A DNA stretch of 64,000 nucleotides from Nitrospirillum sp034653355 (GCF_034653355.1 NZ_JAYEER010000004.1:248001-312000); one strand, 5' to 3'; positions 26,401-36,400 are shown, counted from the first letter of the stretch. Numbers and translations are program-made. Notes: a model not told the origin generated them from the sequence alone.

Positions 26401-27368
26401 GCCGTCGCCACCACCGAGGCCTCGGTGGGCCCGTAGGTGTTCAGCATGCGCCGGCCCGGCGCCCAACGGTCGACCAGGGCGGCGGAACAGGTCTCACCCC
26501 CCACCACCAGCAGGCGGACGTCGGGCAGGTCCTCGTCGATCAGGCCCAGCAGGGTGGGAACGGTGGAGAAGAAGGTGGCGCGGCGGCAGCGCAGCTCCCC
26601 GGCCAGCAGCTGCGGGTCGCGCATCACCAAGCCGGAGGCCGGCAGCAGGCAGGCGCCCGCGGCCACGGCCAGCCACACCTCCTCCACCGAGGCGTCGAAG
26701 GCCAGCGAGAATCCCTGCCACACCCGGTCCGTCTCGGCCAGCTGATAGACCTGCGAGGCGCCGCGCACATAGGTCATGACGGCGCCGTGCGACAGCACGA
26801 CCCCCTTGGGCAGGCCGGTCGTGCCGGAGGTGAAGATGAGATAGCAGGTGTCGGCCGGCGTGGCCGGCAACACCGCGTCCGGCAAGCCATGGGCCGAGAC
26901 GATGGGGTCGTCCAGCAGGGCGGTGCCGATCAGATCCTCCGGCGCCACCGAGGCGACGCCGGGCACGGCGAAGTCGCCAGCGGCGTCGACCATCAACAGG
27001 CTGTCGGATTGTTCCGCGATGCTGGCCACGCGGGCGGCGGGCCAGCTGGCGTCGATGGGAATATAGGCGGCGCGGCGCAACAGGATGCCGAACAGGCAGG
27101 CGTATAATTCGGCGGTGCCCCGGCCGCGCAACATGATCCGCGCGCCAGGGCCCACGCCCCGGGCGGCCAGGGTGGCGGCCACGCGACGGGCGCGCTCGCC
27201 CATGTCGCCCCAAGTCAGCATGAAGCCGTCGCCCGTCTCCACTGCCGGCAAGGCCGGCGTGGCGGCCACGCGCGCCAGGAACAATGCTGCCAGGGTTGGC
27301 GCGCCGGCCAGGCCATGATGCGGGCCTTCCGCGTCCATCCGTTCGGCGATCAACGAACCGCTGAGCAT
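23457..27368 (-). CDS. Pls/PosA-like membrane non-ribosomal peptide synthetase
   Basis: A 1303-aa single-module synthetase with the architecture of epsilon-poly-lysine synthetase. An adenylation domain spans about residues 15-505 (FTSGTTGLPKG near 180, NTYGPTEAS near 308, ATGDLGR near 393, GGKIDRRELP near 495). A carrier domain has DLGGHSL with the phosphopantetheine serine at 555. Then three membrane-helix pairs (about 616-680, 846-916, 1086-1156) alternate with three soluble acetyltransferase/left-handed-beta-helix-like domains (about 705-830, 922-1066, 1180-1303). Pls joins amino acids by isopeptide bonds into cationic homopolymers; the monomer here is not readable. The start is chosen for its GGTGGGA ribosome site; a 26-codon longer frame exists. 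Confidence 0.9.
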   Translation of the reverse strand: MLSGSLIAERMDAEGPHHGLAGAPTLAALFLARVAATPALPAVETGDGFMLTWGDMGERARRVAATLAARGVGPGARIMLRGRGTAELYACLFGILLRRAAYIPIDASWPAARVASIAEQSDSLLMVDAAGDFAVPGVASVAPEDLIGTALLDDPIVSAHGLPDAVLPATPADTCYLIFTSGTTGLPKGVVLSHGAVMTYVRGASQVYQLAETDRVWQGFSLAFDASVEEVWLAVAAGACLLPASGLVMRDPQLLAGELRCRRATFFSTVPTLLGLIDEDLPDVRLLVVGGETCSAALVDRWAPGRRMLNTYGPTEASVVATADEARAGQPVTIGRGLPGYRVLVLGPDGLPVPVGETGEIHIGGPALADGYLNRPEETAKRFKVDAAGQRLYATGDLGRPLIDGRVDFLGRVDNQVKLRGFRIELGEIEAIAAGCPGVQLAAAAVRPVAGVDSIVIWYVGTADRNTIAAHVAASVPAYMRPSFLVKVPAMTRTVGGKIDRRELPEPTPRDVPEDIGDPPQGEAEEEVANAFAQALGRPIRARDADFFMDLGGHSLAAASAISRLRQRHPGATVRALYLNPTVRGLAQVLAAPPTPKVTSETRRASTRRHLAFGLAQALTLPLVTALGGLPMLVMLGVLVHHGMTGRLSPLSFVIMAGLSIAALPVSFALSIAAKWLLLGRVRPGRHRLWGLWHWRWWTVSHIEAALPMSWIAGTPLMRLYARAMGGRIGHGSFLGCHGGMLWDLITIGDHATVGEDTLLLTHHVRAGHIEVGTVAIGPNATVGAASIVGLGSALEAGAGLDARSCLIDGAVVPADAVWAGSPAGPSSRPDWMVGRADGPLRPRAGRYLLGLAALSLVRFLTLLPLAVAFALVLGTELPIARMGPLLVLAGVVGGAVCMPWTALVLLGARRLVPPVVGRASVRLDSMVECHRWFADRVHRMAVEQLYTVYGSLFSATWLRLLGAKIGHACEVSTVAHVVPEQLEVGDRAFLADASLVGSPAIHGGLVRFAPTRVGHDTFVGNSAFLPAGADLPDNCLVGVLSTAPSDAARQTDWLGLPPVRLPRRQKVEGISEAYTVAPTSRLIATRAAIEALRVLLQGAITGIATVGALWLAAHALAVSSLWLALLWLGLGPLVICVSAALLLACVKWGVIGRFRPGIHPLWSTAVWRIEFVTSLYDALAGWVLGPFLGTPFLPLYMRLLGATVGRRVYLETAYLCELDMIHIGDDAAMGPGVTLQTHLFEDRVMKLGPVTIEAGAHVGAGSVVLYDSVLGRGSELGPLSLAMKGEHLPAGSRFIGCPAQPV

Positions 27369-27996
27369 CAACGTCCCACCCTTGAGCCCCGGTGGACGAA
27401 GAGCCGCCCGCCGGGGGAACCCCGGTATACGCCGGTAAAGGTCCACATTCCCATTACCGATTTCATCCCCTACGGAGGGATGGGCACCCCGAATTCATGG
27501 GGGGGCGCATGGGGCCGCGGCACCGGTCCGAACCTATCCGATACACACCCGTTGTAGATGGCCGATCGACCCCCCATGTCAAGCGGTTGGCCCATCGACC
27601 CAGGGTCGCATACAAAATAAAGGGGGGCGAGGGGGAAAGCCCTACTTCCCTGGAGGTAGGGTCCAGGGACCGCCCGTGTCGGCGCTAATGCTCCGTTACA
27701 AAACGATACAAAGAGCGGCTTTTCCCGTAACACAACCCTCTGTAGGTTCAGCCTCGAAACAGGCGGACCTGCGGAGATTAGGCTTTTGGTCAGATCTTCC
27801 GCTGTAAATCAGGCGTTGTCCGCCACCACGGTCGCGGGGGCCGTGGGTTCGCTGGCAGGCACGCCCCTTTTGGGTTCCCCCAAAAGCGCTGGACTGTGCC
27901 CGCACGAGCCCTTGCTTCCATCGTCCGTGCCACCGCCAATCCCGACATCCAACGCGGCAGCGGTTTGGGTGCCGGCCGGACAGAAGGCTAAAGACG
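27369..27996. promoter_or_regulatory. 628-bp divergent region between Pls-like and RND operons
   Basis: No convincing gene is present. It must carry the promoter of the Pls-like gene (minus) and of the RND operon (plus). An AT-richer segment around 27690-27740 (TTACAAAACGATACAAAG and the CCGTAACACAAC that follows) looks promoter- or operator-like for the efflux operon. Short ORFs (for example 27786-28016) have no ribosome site or family likeness. A small hairpin CCCCTTTTGGG / CCCCCAAAAG lies at about 27864-27889. Confidence 0.4.
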
Positions 27997-29238
27997 ATGA
28001 GCATCCATTCCGCTGAACTTCCGGCCGACCGGACCGACCTGGGCGCTTACGCACCGGGGGCCCCTGGCCGCGTGCGGGGCCGGTCGGGGCTCAAGCGCTA
28101 TCGCTGGTGGTTGCTGGCCGGGGGTGTCGTCGTCCTGGGCGCCATCGCCGCCGCCGTCCTCATGCGCTCAGGCGCCAAGCCGGCCCCTGCCGCCGCGCCC
28201 GCCAAGGTGTCCGCCCTGCCGGTGACGGTGGCGCCGGTCGTCGTGGCCCCCGTCACCCGCACCCTGCTGGTCACCGGTTCGCTGGCTGCCTTCGATGACC
28301 TGCCCATCGGCACGGAAACGTCGGGCCTGGCCCTGGCCGAGGTCCTGGTCGACATCGGCGACACCGTGAAGAAGGGCCAGCTGCTGGCCCGCTTCAACGA
28401 CAGCGTCCTGCGCGCCGACCTGGCCGAGAAGGAGGCCCTGCTGACCGAGGCCAAGGGCAACGTGGTCGAGGCCGACGCTAACTACGCCCGCGCCCAGGAC
28501 CTGGTGCGCACCGGCGCCATGAGCGCGCGTGACCTGGACAACCGCCGGGCCCTGGCCGTCAGCATGCGCGCCCGCGTCGGCGTGGCCGAAGCCAACCGCG
28601 ACCTGTCGATCGCCCGGCTGAAGCAGTCCGAGGTGCGGGCGCCCGCCGACGGCACCATCACCGCCCGCTCCGCCCGCATCGGCGCCGTGTTGTCCGCCGG
28701 CGGGACCGAGCTGTTCCGCATGATCCGCGAGAACCGCGTGGAGTTGGTGGCGGAGGTGCCCGAGAACGACATGATGGTGGCCAAGGCCGGCCAGACGGTG
28801 AACGTCACCATCGACGGCGACAACATGGCCCACCACTACACCGGCACCATCCGCGTGGTTGAGCCGACGGTGGACAACAAGACCCGCCTGGGCCGCCTGC
28901 GCATCGATCTGGAGCGCAATCCCGACCTCCGCCCCGGCATGTTCGTCACCGGCCGCGTGGCCGTGGGCCAGGCCGACGGCCTGGTGGTGCCGGAAGCCGC
29001 CATCGTCTACCGCGAGGTGCGGCCGGTCGTGTTCGTGGTGGACCAGGAAAACAAGGTCGCCGCCCGCAGCGTCACCACCGGCGCCCGGCAGGACGGCAAC
29101 ATCGCCATCGTGTCCGGCGTGAAGGCGGGCGAGAAGGTGGTGCTGTCCGGCGCCGGCTACCTCAAGGACGGCGACGTGGTCACCGTGGTCGACAAGGCTG
29201 TGGAAGGCACAGTCAAGCCGCTGCCGGTGCAGCAGTAA
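27997..29238 (+). CDS. RND efflux periplasmic adaptor (membrane fusion protein)
   Basis: A 413-aa adaptor anchored by one N-terminal membrane helix (about residues 35-55) rather than a lipobox. The order is typical: beta-barrel/lipoyl half (TETSGLALAEVLVDIGDTVKKGQLLARFND), a coiled-coil hairpin (about 145-210), second lipoyl half (VRAPADGTITARSARIGAVLSAG), beta-barrel and membrane-proximal domain. It links the permease to an outer-membrane channel. The permease gene follows after 22 bp; no outer-membrane factor or regulator is adjacent, so a channel encoded elsewhere must be used. Confidence 0.94.
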   Translation: MSIHSAELPADRTDLGAYAPGAPGRVRGRSGLKRYRWWLLAGGVVVLGAIAAAVLMRSGAKPAPAAAPAKVSALPVTVAPVVVAPVTRTLLVTGSLAAFDDLPIGTETSGLALAEVLVDIGDTVKKGQLLARFNDSVLRADLAEKEALLTEAKGNVVEADANYARAQDLVRTGAMSARDLDNRRALAVSMRARVGVAEANRDLSIARLKQSEVRAPADGTITARSARIGAVLSAGGTELFRMIRENRVELVAEVPENDMMVAKAGQTVNVTIDGDNMAHHYTGTIRVVEPTVDNKTRLGRLRIDLERNPDLRPGMFVTGRVAVGQADGLVVPEAAIVYREVRPVVFVVDQENKVAARSVTTGARQDGNIAIVSGVKAGEKVVLSGAGYLKDGDVVTVVDKAVEGTVKPLPVQQ

Positions 29239-29260
29239 ACCGGGAAAAGGGGGCCCCATC

Positions 29261-32200
29261 ATGAGCAGCGGCAATATCTCCGCGGTCGCCATCCGCCATC
29301 CCATCCCGCCCATCGTCCTGTTCATCGTCCTGATCATCGCCGGCATCGTCGCCTATTTCAGTCTGGACGTGACCGGCAGCCCGGATCTCGATTTCCCCGT
29401 GGTCACCGTGACGGTCAGCCGTCCAGGTGCCGCGCCGTCGGAGATGGAAGTCCAGGTGACCAAGCTGGTCGAGGACGCGGTGTCCAACATCGTGGGCCTG
29501 GACCATGTGTCGTCCGACATCACCGACGGCCTGTCCAACACGGTGCTGGAATTCAAGATCGGCTATGACACCGATCGCGCCGTGAACGACGTGCGCAACG
29601 CCGTGGCCCGCATCCGCGCCAACCTGCCGTCGGACATCTATGAGCCGCAGGTGGAACGCCAGGACGTCACGGGCGACGAAATCCTGACCTACGCCGTCTC
29701 CTCCGACACCCGGTCGGTGGAAGAGCTGTCATGGCTGATCGACAATGACATCAGCCGCGCCATCACCCATGTCTCCGGTGTGGGCGCGACGGATCGCTTC
29801 GGCGGTCTGGACCGCGAAATCCGCATCAACCTGGATCCCAACCGCCTGATGGCGCGGGGCATCACGGCGGACGAGGTCAATTCCCAGCTGCGGGCGCTGA
29901 ACGTCGACCTGCCGGGTGGTCGCGGCGCCGTCGGCACCAAGGAACAGTCCATCCGCACCCTGGGCTCCGCCCGGACGGTGGAGGATCTGGCCAATACCGA
30001 GATCACCATCCCGGTCTACTTCGGCACCTTCGCCGGCTCCGCCGCCAAGGTCCGCCTGAGCGACCTGGGCACCGTGACCGACGGCACGTCGGAGATGCGC
30101 TACATCTCCCGCTATGACGGCCATCCCACGGTGGGCTTCAGCATCCGCCGCGCCCCCCACTCCTCGGAAGTGACCATCGCCAAGGGCGTGGACGAGGAAA
30201 TCGACCGGCTCAGCAAGCAGTATCCCGACGTCCACTTCAACCTGATCTTCGACAACGTCAAGTACACCAAGCAGAGCTTCGCCGGTTCGGTCGAGGCCCT
30301 GGTCCTGGGCTCCTTCCTGGCGGTCCTGGTGGTGTGGTGGTTCCTGCGTGACGGCCGCGCCACCTTCATCTCGGCCGTGGCCATGCCGCTGTCGACCATC
30401 CCGACCTTCCTGGCCATGAAGTGGTTCGGGTTCTCGCTCAACGGCATCACCCTGCTGGCCCTGTCGCTGGTGGTCGGCATCCTGGTCGACGATGCGATCG
30501 TGGAGATCGAGAACATCGTCCGTCACATCCGCATGGGCAAACGCCCCTTCCAGGCGGCTCTGGAGGCGGCGGACGAGATCGGCCTGGCGGTGGTCGCCAC
30601 CACCATGACCATCGTCGTCGTGTTCCTGCCGGTGTCCTTCATGTCCGGCATCGTCGGCCAGTACTTCAAGTCCTTCGGCGTGACCGTGGCCGTGGCCGTG
30701 CTGTTCTCGCTGCTGGTGGCCCGTCTGATCACGCCCTTGATGGCCGCCTATATGCTGAAGCCGGCGCAGCCCGACCACCATAACGAGGGCGGCCGGTGGA
30801 TGCGGCAGTACAGCCGGCTGCTGGGGTGGAGCATGAACCACCGCTGGCTGACCGTGCTGGCCGGCATCGGCATCTTCGCGGTGTCGCTGTTCATGGCCGC
30901 GATGCTGCCCTCCGGCTTCGTGCCGCCCAGCGACAACGGCCTGTCCACGGTGCAGGTCATCCTGCCCCCGGGCGCCACCCTGGCCGAGACCGACGCCACC
31001 ACCCAGATGGTGGGCAACATCCTGGCCAAGCGGCCCGAGGTGCTGCACGTCTGGACCCGTGCCGGCCGCAACAACCAGCTGCGCAACGGTGCCGTCACCG
31101 CCATCCTGAAGCCCAAGTCCGAGCGCATGAGCAAGCAGGACTTCGAGGCAGCCGTGACGCCGGAACTGAACCGCGTGCCGGGTGCCCACATCGGCTTCAA
31201 CTCGTCCATCGGCTGGGGCGCCAAGGACATCAGCGTCCTGCTGACCAGCAACGACGGCCCGGCGTTGGAACGCTTCTCCAACCAGGTGCTGGACGAGATG
31301 CGGCAGCAGCCCTTCCTGGCCAACGTCACCTCCACCGCGGCCCTGCTGCGTCCTGAAATCCAAATCCGTCCCTTCTTCGACCGCGCGGCGGAGCAGGGGG
31401 TGTCCGTGGCCGCCATCGGCCAGGTGGCCAAGATCGCCACCCTAGGCGACCTGGACACTAGCGTGGCCAAGTTCAACCTGGGTGACCGCCAGGTGCCCAT
31501 CCGGGTGCAGATCGATCCCAAGTACCGCGCCGACATGGACGTGGTGGAGAACCTGCGCGTCCGCACCTCCGCCGGTGACCTGCTGCCGCTGCGCGCCGTC
31601 GCCAGCATCGGCATGGGCGCCGGCGCCGTGGAGATCGAACGCTTCGACCGGGCCCGCAAGATCGCGGTCGAGGCCGACCTGCGCGGCATCGAGGTGGGCG
31701 AGGCCATGAAGAAGATCAATGAGCTTCCCTCCATGGCCCACATGCCGCCCGGCATCTCCAAGCCCGCCTACGGGCAGACGCAGGAGATGCAGAACATGAT
31801 GATCGGCTTCGCCATCGCGCTGGCCACCGCCTTCCTTCTGATCCTGGCGGTTCTGGTCCTGCTGTTCCGCAACTTCTTCCAGCCGCTGACCATCATGACC
31901 GCCCTGCCGCTCAGCTTCGGCGGCGCCTTCGCGGCCCTGCTGATCGGCCACATGTCGCTCTCCCTGCCGGCCCTCATCGGCATCCTGATGCTGATGGGCA
32001 TCGTGACGAAGAACTCCATCCTGCTGGTGGAATACGCCATCGTCTCGATGCGCGACCGGGGCATGAGCCGGCGCGAGGCCCTGCTGGACGCCGGTGCCAA
32101 GCGCGCCCGCCCCATCATCATGACCACCATCGCCATGGTGGCGGGCATGGTTCCCATCGCCATCGGCGTGGGCAACGACAGCTCCTTCCAGCAGCCGATG

Positions 32201-32386
32201 GCGACGGCCGTGATCGGTGGCCTGATCACCTCGACCCTGTTGTCCCTGGTGTTCGTGCCGGCGGTGTTCACCATCGTGGACGACATCAACAAGTGGCTGA
32301 CGCCCAAGTTCGGCCGCTTCATCACCCCGAAGGAAGGGCCCGCCCAGGCCGTCCCCCTACATCCGGTGGTGAAGAGCGCCGAGTAA
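29261..32386 (+). CDS. RND efflux permease, HAE1-like
   Basis: A 1041-aa inner-membrane proton-driven exporter, the normal size of AcrB-type proteins. Twelve helices in two groups of six flank two large periplasmic loops. The helix-4 proton-relay aspartates are visible in GILVDDAIVEIENI, and the symmetric loop LMGIVTKNSILLVEYA lies in the C-terminal half. It forms an operon with the preceding adaptor gene. Substrates (drugs, detergents, lipids or dyes) cannot be told from sequence. Confidence 0.95.
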   Translation: MSSGNISAVAIRHPIPPIVLFIVLIIAGIVAYFSLDVTGSPDLDFPVVTVTVSRPGAAPSEMEVQVTKLVEDAVSNIVGLDHVSSDITDGLSNTVLEFKIGYDTDRAVNDVRNAVARIRANLPSDIYEPQVERQDVTGDEILTYAVSSDTRSVEELSWLIDNDISRAITHVSGVGATDRFGGLDREIRINLDPNRLMARGITADEVNSQLRALNVDLPGGRGAVGTKEQSIRTLGSARTVEDLANTEITIPVYFGTFAGSAAKVRLSDLGTVTDGTSEMRYISRYDGHPTVGFSIRRAPHSSEVTIAKGVDEEIDRLSKQYPDVHFNLIFDNVKYTKQSFAGSVEALVLGSFLAVLVVWWFLRDGRATFISAVAMPLSTIPTFLAMKWFGFSLNGITLLALSLVVGILVDDAIVEIENIVRHIRMGKRPFQAALEAADEIGLAVVATTMTIVVVFLPVSFMSGIVGQYFKSFGVTVAVAVLFSLLVARLITPLMAAYMLKPAQPDHHNEGGRWMRQYSRLLGWSMNHRWLTVLAGIGIFAVSLFMAAMLPSGFVPPSDNGLSTVQVILPPGATLAETDATTQMVGNILAKRPEVLHVWTRAGRNNQLRNGAVTAILKPKSERMSKQDFEAAVTPELNRVPGAHIGFNSSIGWGAKDISVLLTSNDGPALERFSNQVLDEMRQQPFLANVTSTAALLRPEIQIRPFFDRAAEQGVSVAAIGQVAKIATLGDLDTSVAKFNLGDRQVPIRVQIDPKYRADMDVVENLRVRTSAGDLLPLRAVASIGMGAGAVEIERFDRARKIAVEADLRGIEVGEAMKKINELPSMAHMPPGISKPAYGQTQEMQNMMIGFAIALATAFLLILAVLVLLFRNFFQPLTIMTALPLSFGGAFAALLIGHMSLSLPALIGILMLMGIVTKNSILLVEYAIVSMRDRGMSRREALLDAGAKRARPIIMTTIAMVAGMVPIAIGVGNDSSFQQPMATAVIGGLITSTLLSLVFVPAVFTIVDDINKWLTPKFGRFITPKEGPAQAVPLHPVVKSAE

Positions 32387-32408
32387 GCGCCAGACGTTCA
32401 AGCGGTAT

Positions 32409-32443
32409 GCGGGCGGGTCCTTCGGGGCCCGCCCGCTTGTTTT
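32409..32443 (+). terminator. Rho-independent terminator of the RND operon
   Basis: A 12-bp stem GCGGGCGGGTCC / GGGCCCGCCCGC (one G-U pair) with a TTCG tetraloop, followed by TTGTTTT. It starts 23 bases after the permease stop and may also act on the convergent DUF1345 gene. Confidence 0.9.
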
Positions 32444-32446
32444 CGG

Positions 32447-33091
32447 TCAGTTGCCCAGCAGGCCCGCCCCCAGGTTGATGCCCAGGGCCAGGATGGCGGT
32501 GTTGAAGATGAAGGACAGCAGGCTGTGGGCCAGCACGGCGCGGCGGATGGCGGGCCCTTGCGTCGTCACGTCCGACACCTGGGCCGTCATGCCGATGGTG
32601 AAGGCGAAGTAGAGGAATTCCCAATAATCAGGCTGTTTGCAGCCCGGGAAATCGATGCCCTTGCCCTCCAGCCAATAGGAATGGGCGTAGTGCTGGGCGA
32701 AGATGACGTGGACGAAGCTCCACGAGCAGAAGACGGTGGTGGCGCCCAGCGCGGCGCTGCCGGCCGCATGGGCCGTGCCCTTGGCGTCCGCCACCTCCAT
32801 GACGATGGCGGCCAGGGACGCCAGCGCCGCCGTGCTGGTGACCAGCAGGATCACCCACTTGCCCGACTCCAGCTCCCGCGCACGGGCGCGGATGCTGTCC
32901 AGGTTGGCGCGGCCGAAATGGATCAGCACCAGGGCGATATAGAGGATGATGCCGGCGCACCAGCCGATCAGCACGGCGCTGACGGGCGGAACCGCGCGTG
33001 ACGCGGCCAAGCCGACGGCGACGCTGAACGCCAGGCCGATGTACAGGCTGGGGTGGTGGCGGAAGGGCTGCAGCGGATTGAAAGCGGCCAT
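32447..33091 (-). CDS. DUF1345 family membrane protein
   Basis: A 214-aa inner-membrane protein with about five to six helices. The DUF1345 pattern is visible: GWCAGIILYIALVLIHF near residue 45, SWSFVHVIFAQHYAHSYW near 130 and DYWEFLYFAFTIGMTAQVSD near 160. The function of the family is unknown. The start at 33091 is chosen where homology begins (MAAFNPLQPFRHHPSLY); the frame stays open another 96 codons upstream without likeness. Confidence 0.88.
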   Translation of the reverse strand: MAAFNPLQPFRHHPSLYIGLAFSVAVGLAASRAVPPVSAVLIGWCAGIILYIALVLIHFGRANLDSIRARARELESGKWVILLVTSTAALASLAAIVMEVADAKGTAHAAGSAALGATTVFCSWSFVHVIFAQHYAHSYWLEGKGIDFPGCKQPDYWEFLYFAFTIGMTAQVSDVTTQGPAIRRAVLAHSLLSFIFNTAILALGINLGAGLLGN

Positions 33092-33446
33092 GGACGACGG
33101 CCCCGGCGATCTGGGGAAGGGAAGTCCAGCGTTAAGCCGCTGGCCCACGCGGGGCAAGAGGACAAGAGGAAAGGCCGTCCCGGCGTTTCGACCGAGGGAA
33201 TAAGCCGGTGGTGAAAGGCGGTGTGGCGGTACCCTATCGCCGTTTTGCCCCGTTTCACCACCCGCTATGGCCTTTGGCCTACCGGGGCAAGGTCGAGTGG
33301 CGGGCCGTACCGACAACGCGCCTGTTGCAATACCGTCCAAAACATCGTCCTCTGGCGCCCTGACTGGCCGGACGCCCATCTATACGGGTCCCGGTCCTCC
33401 TGGTTTCTTGCCGTTATTATCTATCGGGGTGGAGGCCCCGCTGCCC
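33092..33446. promoter_or_regulatory. Divergent region between DUF1345 and alpha-2-macroglobulin genes
   Basis: The 355-base gap holds the promoters of both genes but I see no recognisable operator or repeat. An AT-richer patch (TTGCCGTTATTATCTATCGG, 33409-33428) just precedes a GGAGG ribosome site at 33431-33435, which serves the ATG at 33447. Confidence 0.4.
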
Positions 33447-36400
33447 ATGGTGCGTAGCTTCGCCGCGGCCCTCGCTTTGGCTGTCTTCCTGCCCGCCGCC
33501 GCCACAGCTTCCCCCAAGAGCGCGCGCCGGCGCCGCCGCCGACCGCCCCGGCCCAGCCGGCGAAGCCCGGCCTTGGCACGCCTCCTGGTGTGCCCGCGGG
33601 CACGCCCCCTGCGGGGGCGACTCAGGCGCCGGCCGATACGGGCCCCTTCGGCCTGACGGGGCTGGAGGTGAACGCCGAGCGGGACGATCCCGAGGCCTGC
33701 TTCACCTTCAACCGGCCCCTAGCCAAGGCGCGCGCCGGCCTGCAGGACCCCTACGCCGGCAAGGTCGAGGTGCTGGCCAAGAACACCGCCCCCACCGCCG
33801 GGACCGAACCCGGCACGCCCGTGCAGAAGCCGGTGGTGGCGCGTGACCGCACCCTGTGCGTCCAGAAGCTGGAGCATGGCCATCACTACACCGTGACCCT
33901 GAAGGCGGGCCTGCCCGCCGCCGGCGGCGCCGAGACCCTGCCGGCCCCGCAGTCGCGCGAGATCGAGGTGCTGAACCGCCGGCCGGTGCTGTCCTTCCGC
34001 AGCGGCGGTTACATCCTGCCCCGCATCGGCCGCGACGGCCTGCCGCTGCGCACCATCAACGTGGACCGCGCCCGCCTGCAGGTGCTGCACATCAAGGACC
34101 GCTCCCTGGTGGAGCAGATCTATTACGGCCGCCTGAACCAGACGCTGAACGACCTGGACGTCGGCTCCCTGGTGGAAAAAAACGGGGAGCTGGTGTGGCG
34201 CGGTGAGATGGCCGTGGGCGCCAAGCGCAACCAGGCGCAGGTCACACCCTTCCCCATCGACGCCGTCCTGGGCCAGCTGAAGCCTGGCGTCTACGTGGCG
34301 GTGGCGGAGGACGCCGGCGCCAAGACCGCCGGCTGGGAAGGGCGCGCCACCCAGTGGTTCATCGTCTCCGACTTGGGTCTGACGACGCTGTCGGGCAGCA
34401 ACGGCCTGCTCGTCTACGTCCATTCCCTGCGCACGGCGACGCCGCTGGCGGGGGTGGAGGTGCGGGTGGCCGCCCGCGACAACAAGGAACTGGGCAAGGT
34501 GCTGACCGGTGCGGACGGCGCCGCCCGTTTCGACCCGGCCTCGGGTGCGGCCAAGGGCCAGGCCCTATTCGCCAGCACCAAGGATGGCGACTTCAGCTTC
34601 CTGGATCTCTCGGCCCCTGGCCTGGATCTGGCCGCGCGCGGTGCCGCCGGCCGCCCGTCCCCGGGCGCCCTGGACGCCTATGTCTTCGCCGAGCGCGGCA
34701 TCTACCGCCCCGGTGAGGTGGTGCACGTCACCACGCTGTTGCGCGACGCCGCCGGCCTGGCGGTGGCGGGCCGTCCCCTGACCTTGAAGGTCCAGCGTCC
34801 CGATGGGCTGGAGATCGAGCGCTTCACCCTGGCCGACCGGGGCATGGGCGGTTATGCCGCCACCGTGGACCTGCCCAGCAACGCCGCTGGCGGCGCCTGG
34901 ACGGTGACGGTGCACACCGACCCCGATGGCCCGGCCGTGGGCATCCTGCGTTTCCAGGTGGCCGACTTCGTGCCGCCGCGCGTTGACTTGGACCTGACCG
35001 CCGACCAGTCCCGCGTGGGGCCCGATGGCGCGCTGACATTGGACATCACCGGCCGCACCCCCAGCGGCGCCCCGGCCGCGAACCTGGCCGGCACCCTGTC
35101 GGTGACCCTGCGCCCGGCGGCCGATCCCTTCCCCGATCTGAAGGGCCCGCAGTTCCAGGGCTATCGCTACGGCTTGGCGCAGGAGGACGCGGTCCCCCGG
35201 CAGGAAACGCTGCCCGGCTTCGCCACCGACGCCAACGGTGTCGCCAGCGTGGCCGTGTCGCTGAAGGGTAAGCTGGACGGTTCCCGCCCGCTGGAGGCGG
35301 TGGTCCACGCCGCCCTGTTCGACGTGGGCGGCGGCACAACGGGCCACGACCTGGTGGTGCCGGTGGAACGCCATCCCTACACCATCGGCATCCGGCCCCG
35401 CTTCAACGACGACGCCGTGCCGGAGGGGGCGACCGCCGCCTTTGACGTCATCGCCGTGTCGCCGGACGGCAAGCCCTTGGACAAGGGCCAGCTGTCCTAT
35501 GACCTCTATGAGGAACGCCTGGATTACGTTTGGTTCGAGGCCAATGGCAGCTGGGACTACAAGCCCCAGGTGCACGACCAGAAGGTGACGGGCGGCACGC
35601 TGGCGGCCAGCGCCAAGGCGCCGGCGGGTGTCGAGGTGCCCGTATCGTCCGGACGCTACCGGCTGGAGGTGTACGACCCCGCCACGGGCGTGGCGGGCAG
35701 CGTGCGCTTCGCCGCCGGTTCGTGGGTCAGCGCCCGGCTGGGCGAGACGCCGGACGCGGTGGAGGTGACGGTGAAGGGCGCCGTGGGCGGCGGCCCGCTG
35801 GTGCCTGGGGCCAAGGCCGCCGTCTTCGTGCGCCCGCCCTACCGCAGCACCGTGCTGATCACGCTGGCCGACCGCGCCGTGCGCCAGACCCTGACCCGGG
35901 AGATCGGGGCCGAAGGCGCCCTGGTGGAAATCCCGGTCGACGCCGACATCGGCGGCGGCGCCTACGTCATCGCCAATGCCTTCGCCCCGGTGGAGGCCGG
36001 CCGCCGTTCCCTGCCGCGCCGCGCCGTCGGTGTGGACTATCTGCCGGTGGCCATGGCCGGCCATACGCTGACGCCCAAGCTGGACGGCCCCACGGAGGCC
36101 AAGCCACGCCAGACCGTGCACATTCCCATCCAGGTGCCGGGCGTGGCGGCGGGCCAGGGCGTGCACCTGGTGCTGGCCGCCGTCGACCAGGGTGTGCTGG
36201 ACCTCACGGGCTACAAGACGCCTGACCCCGAGGCCTGGTTCTTCGGCCAGCGCCAGCTGGGCGTGGATATCCATGACGTCTACGGCCGCCTGACGGCGCC
36301 CCATGGTGCCGCCGGGGCCGCGCCGCCGGCGCCGGCCCCCACCTCCGATGCCGTGCCGCCGCGCGGCGCCCCGGTGGTGGCGCTCTATTCCGGCATTCTG

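Noticed and set aside
27786..28016. Small plus-strand ORF before the RND adaptor gene
   Set aside because: It has no ribosome site or family likeness and overlaps the adaptor start in another frame.
33505..33520. Programmed -1 ribosomal slippage at GCTTCCCCCAAG in the alpha-2-macroglobulin gene
   Set aside because: The heptamer does not fit X-XXY-YYZ in the zero frame (the P-site Ser codon would mispair after slipping) and two other run-length breaks in the window make a missing base simpler.
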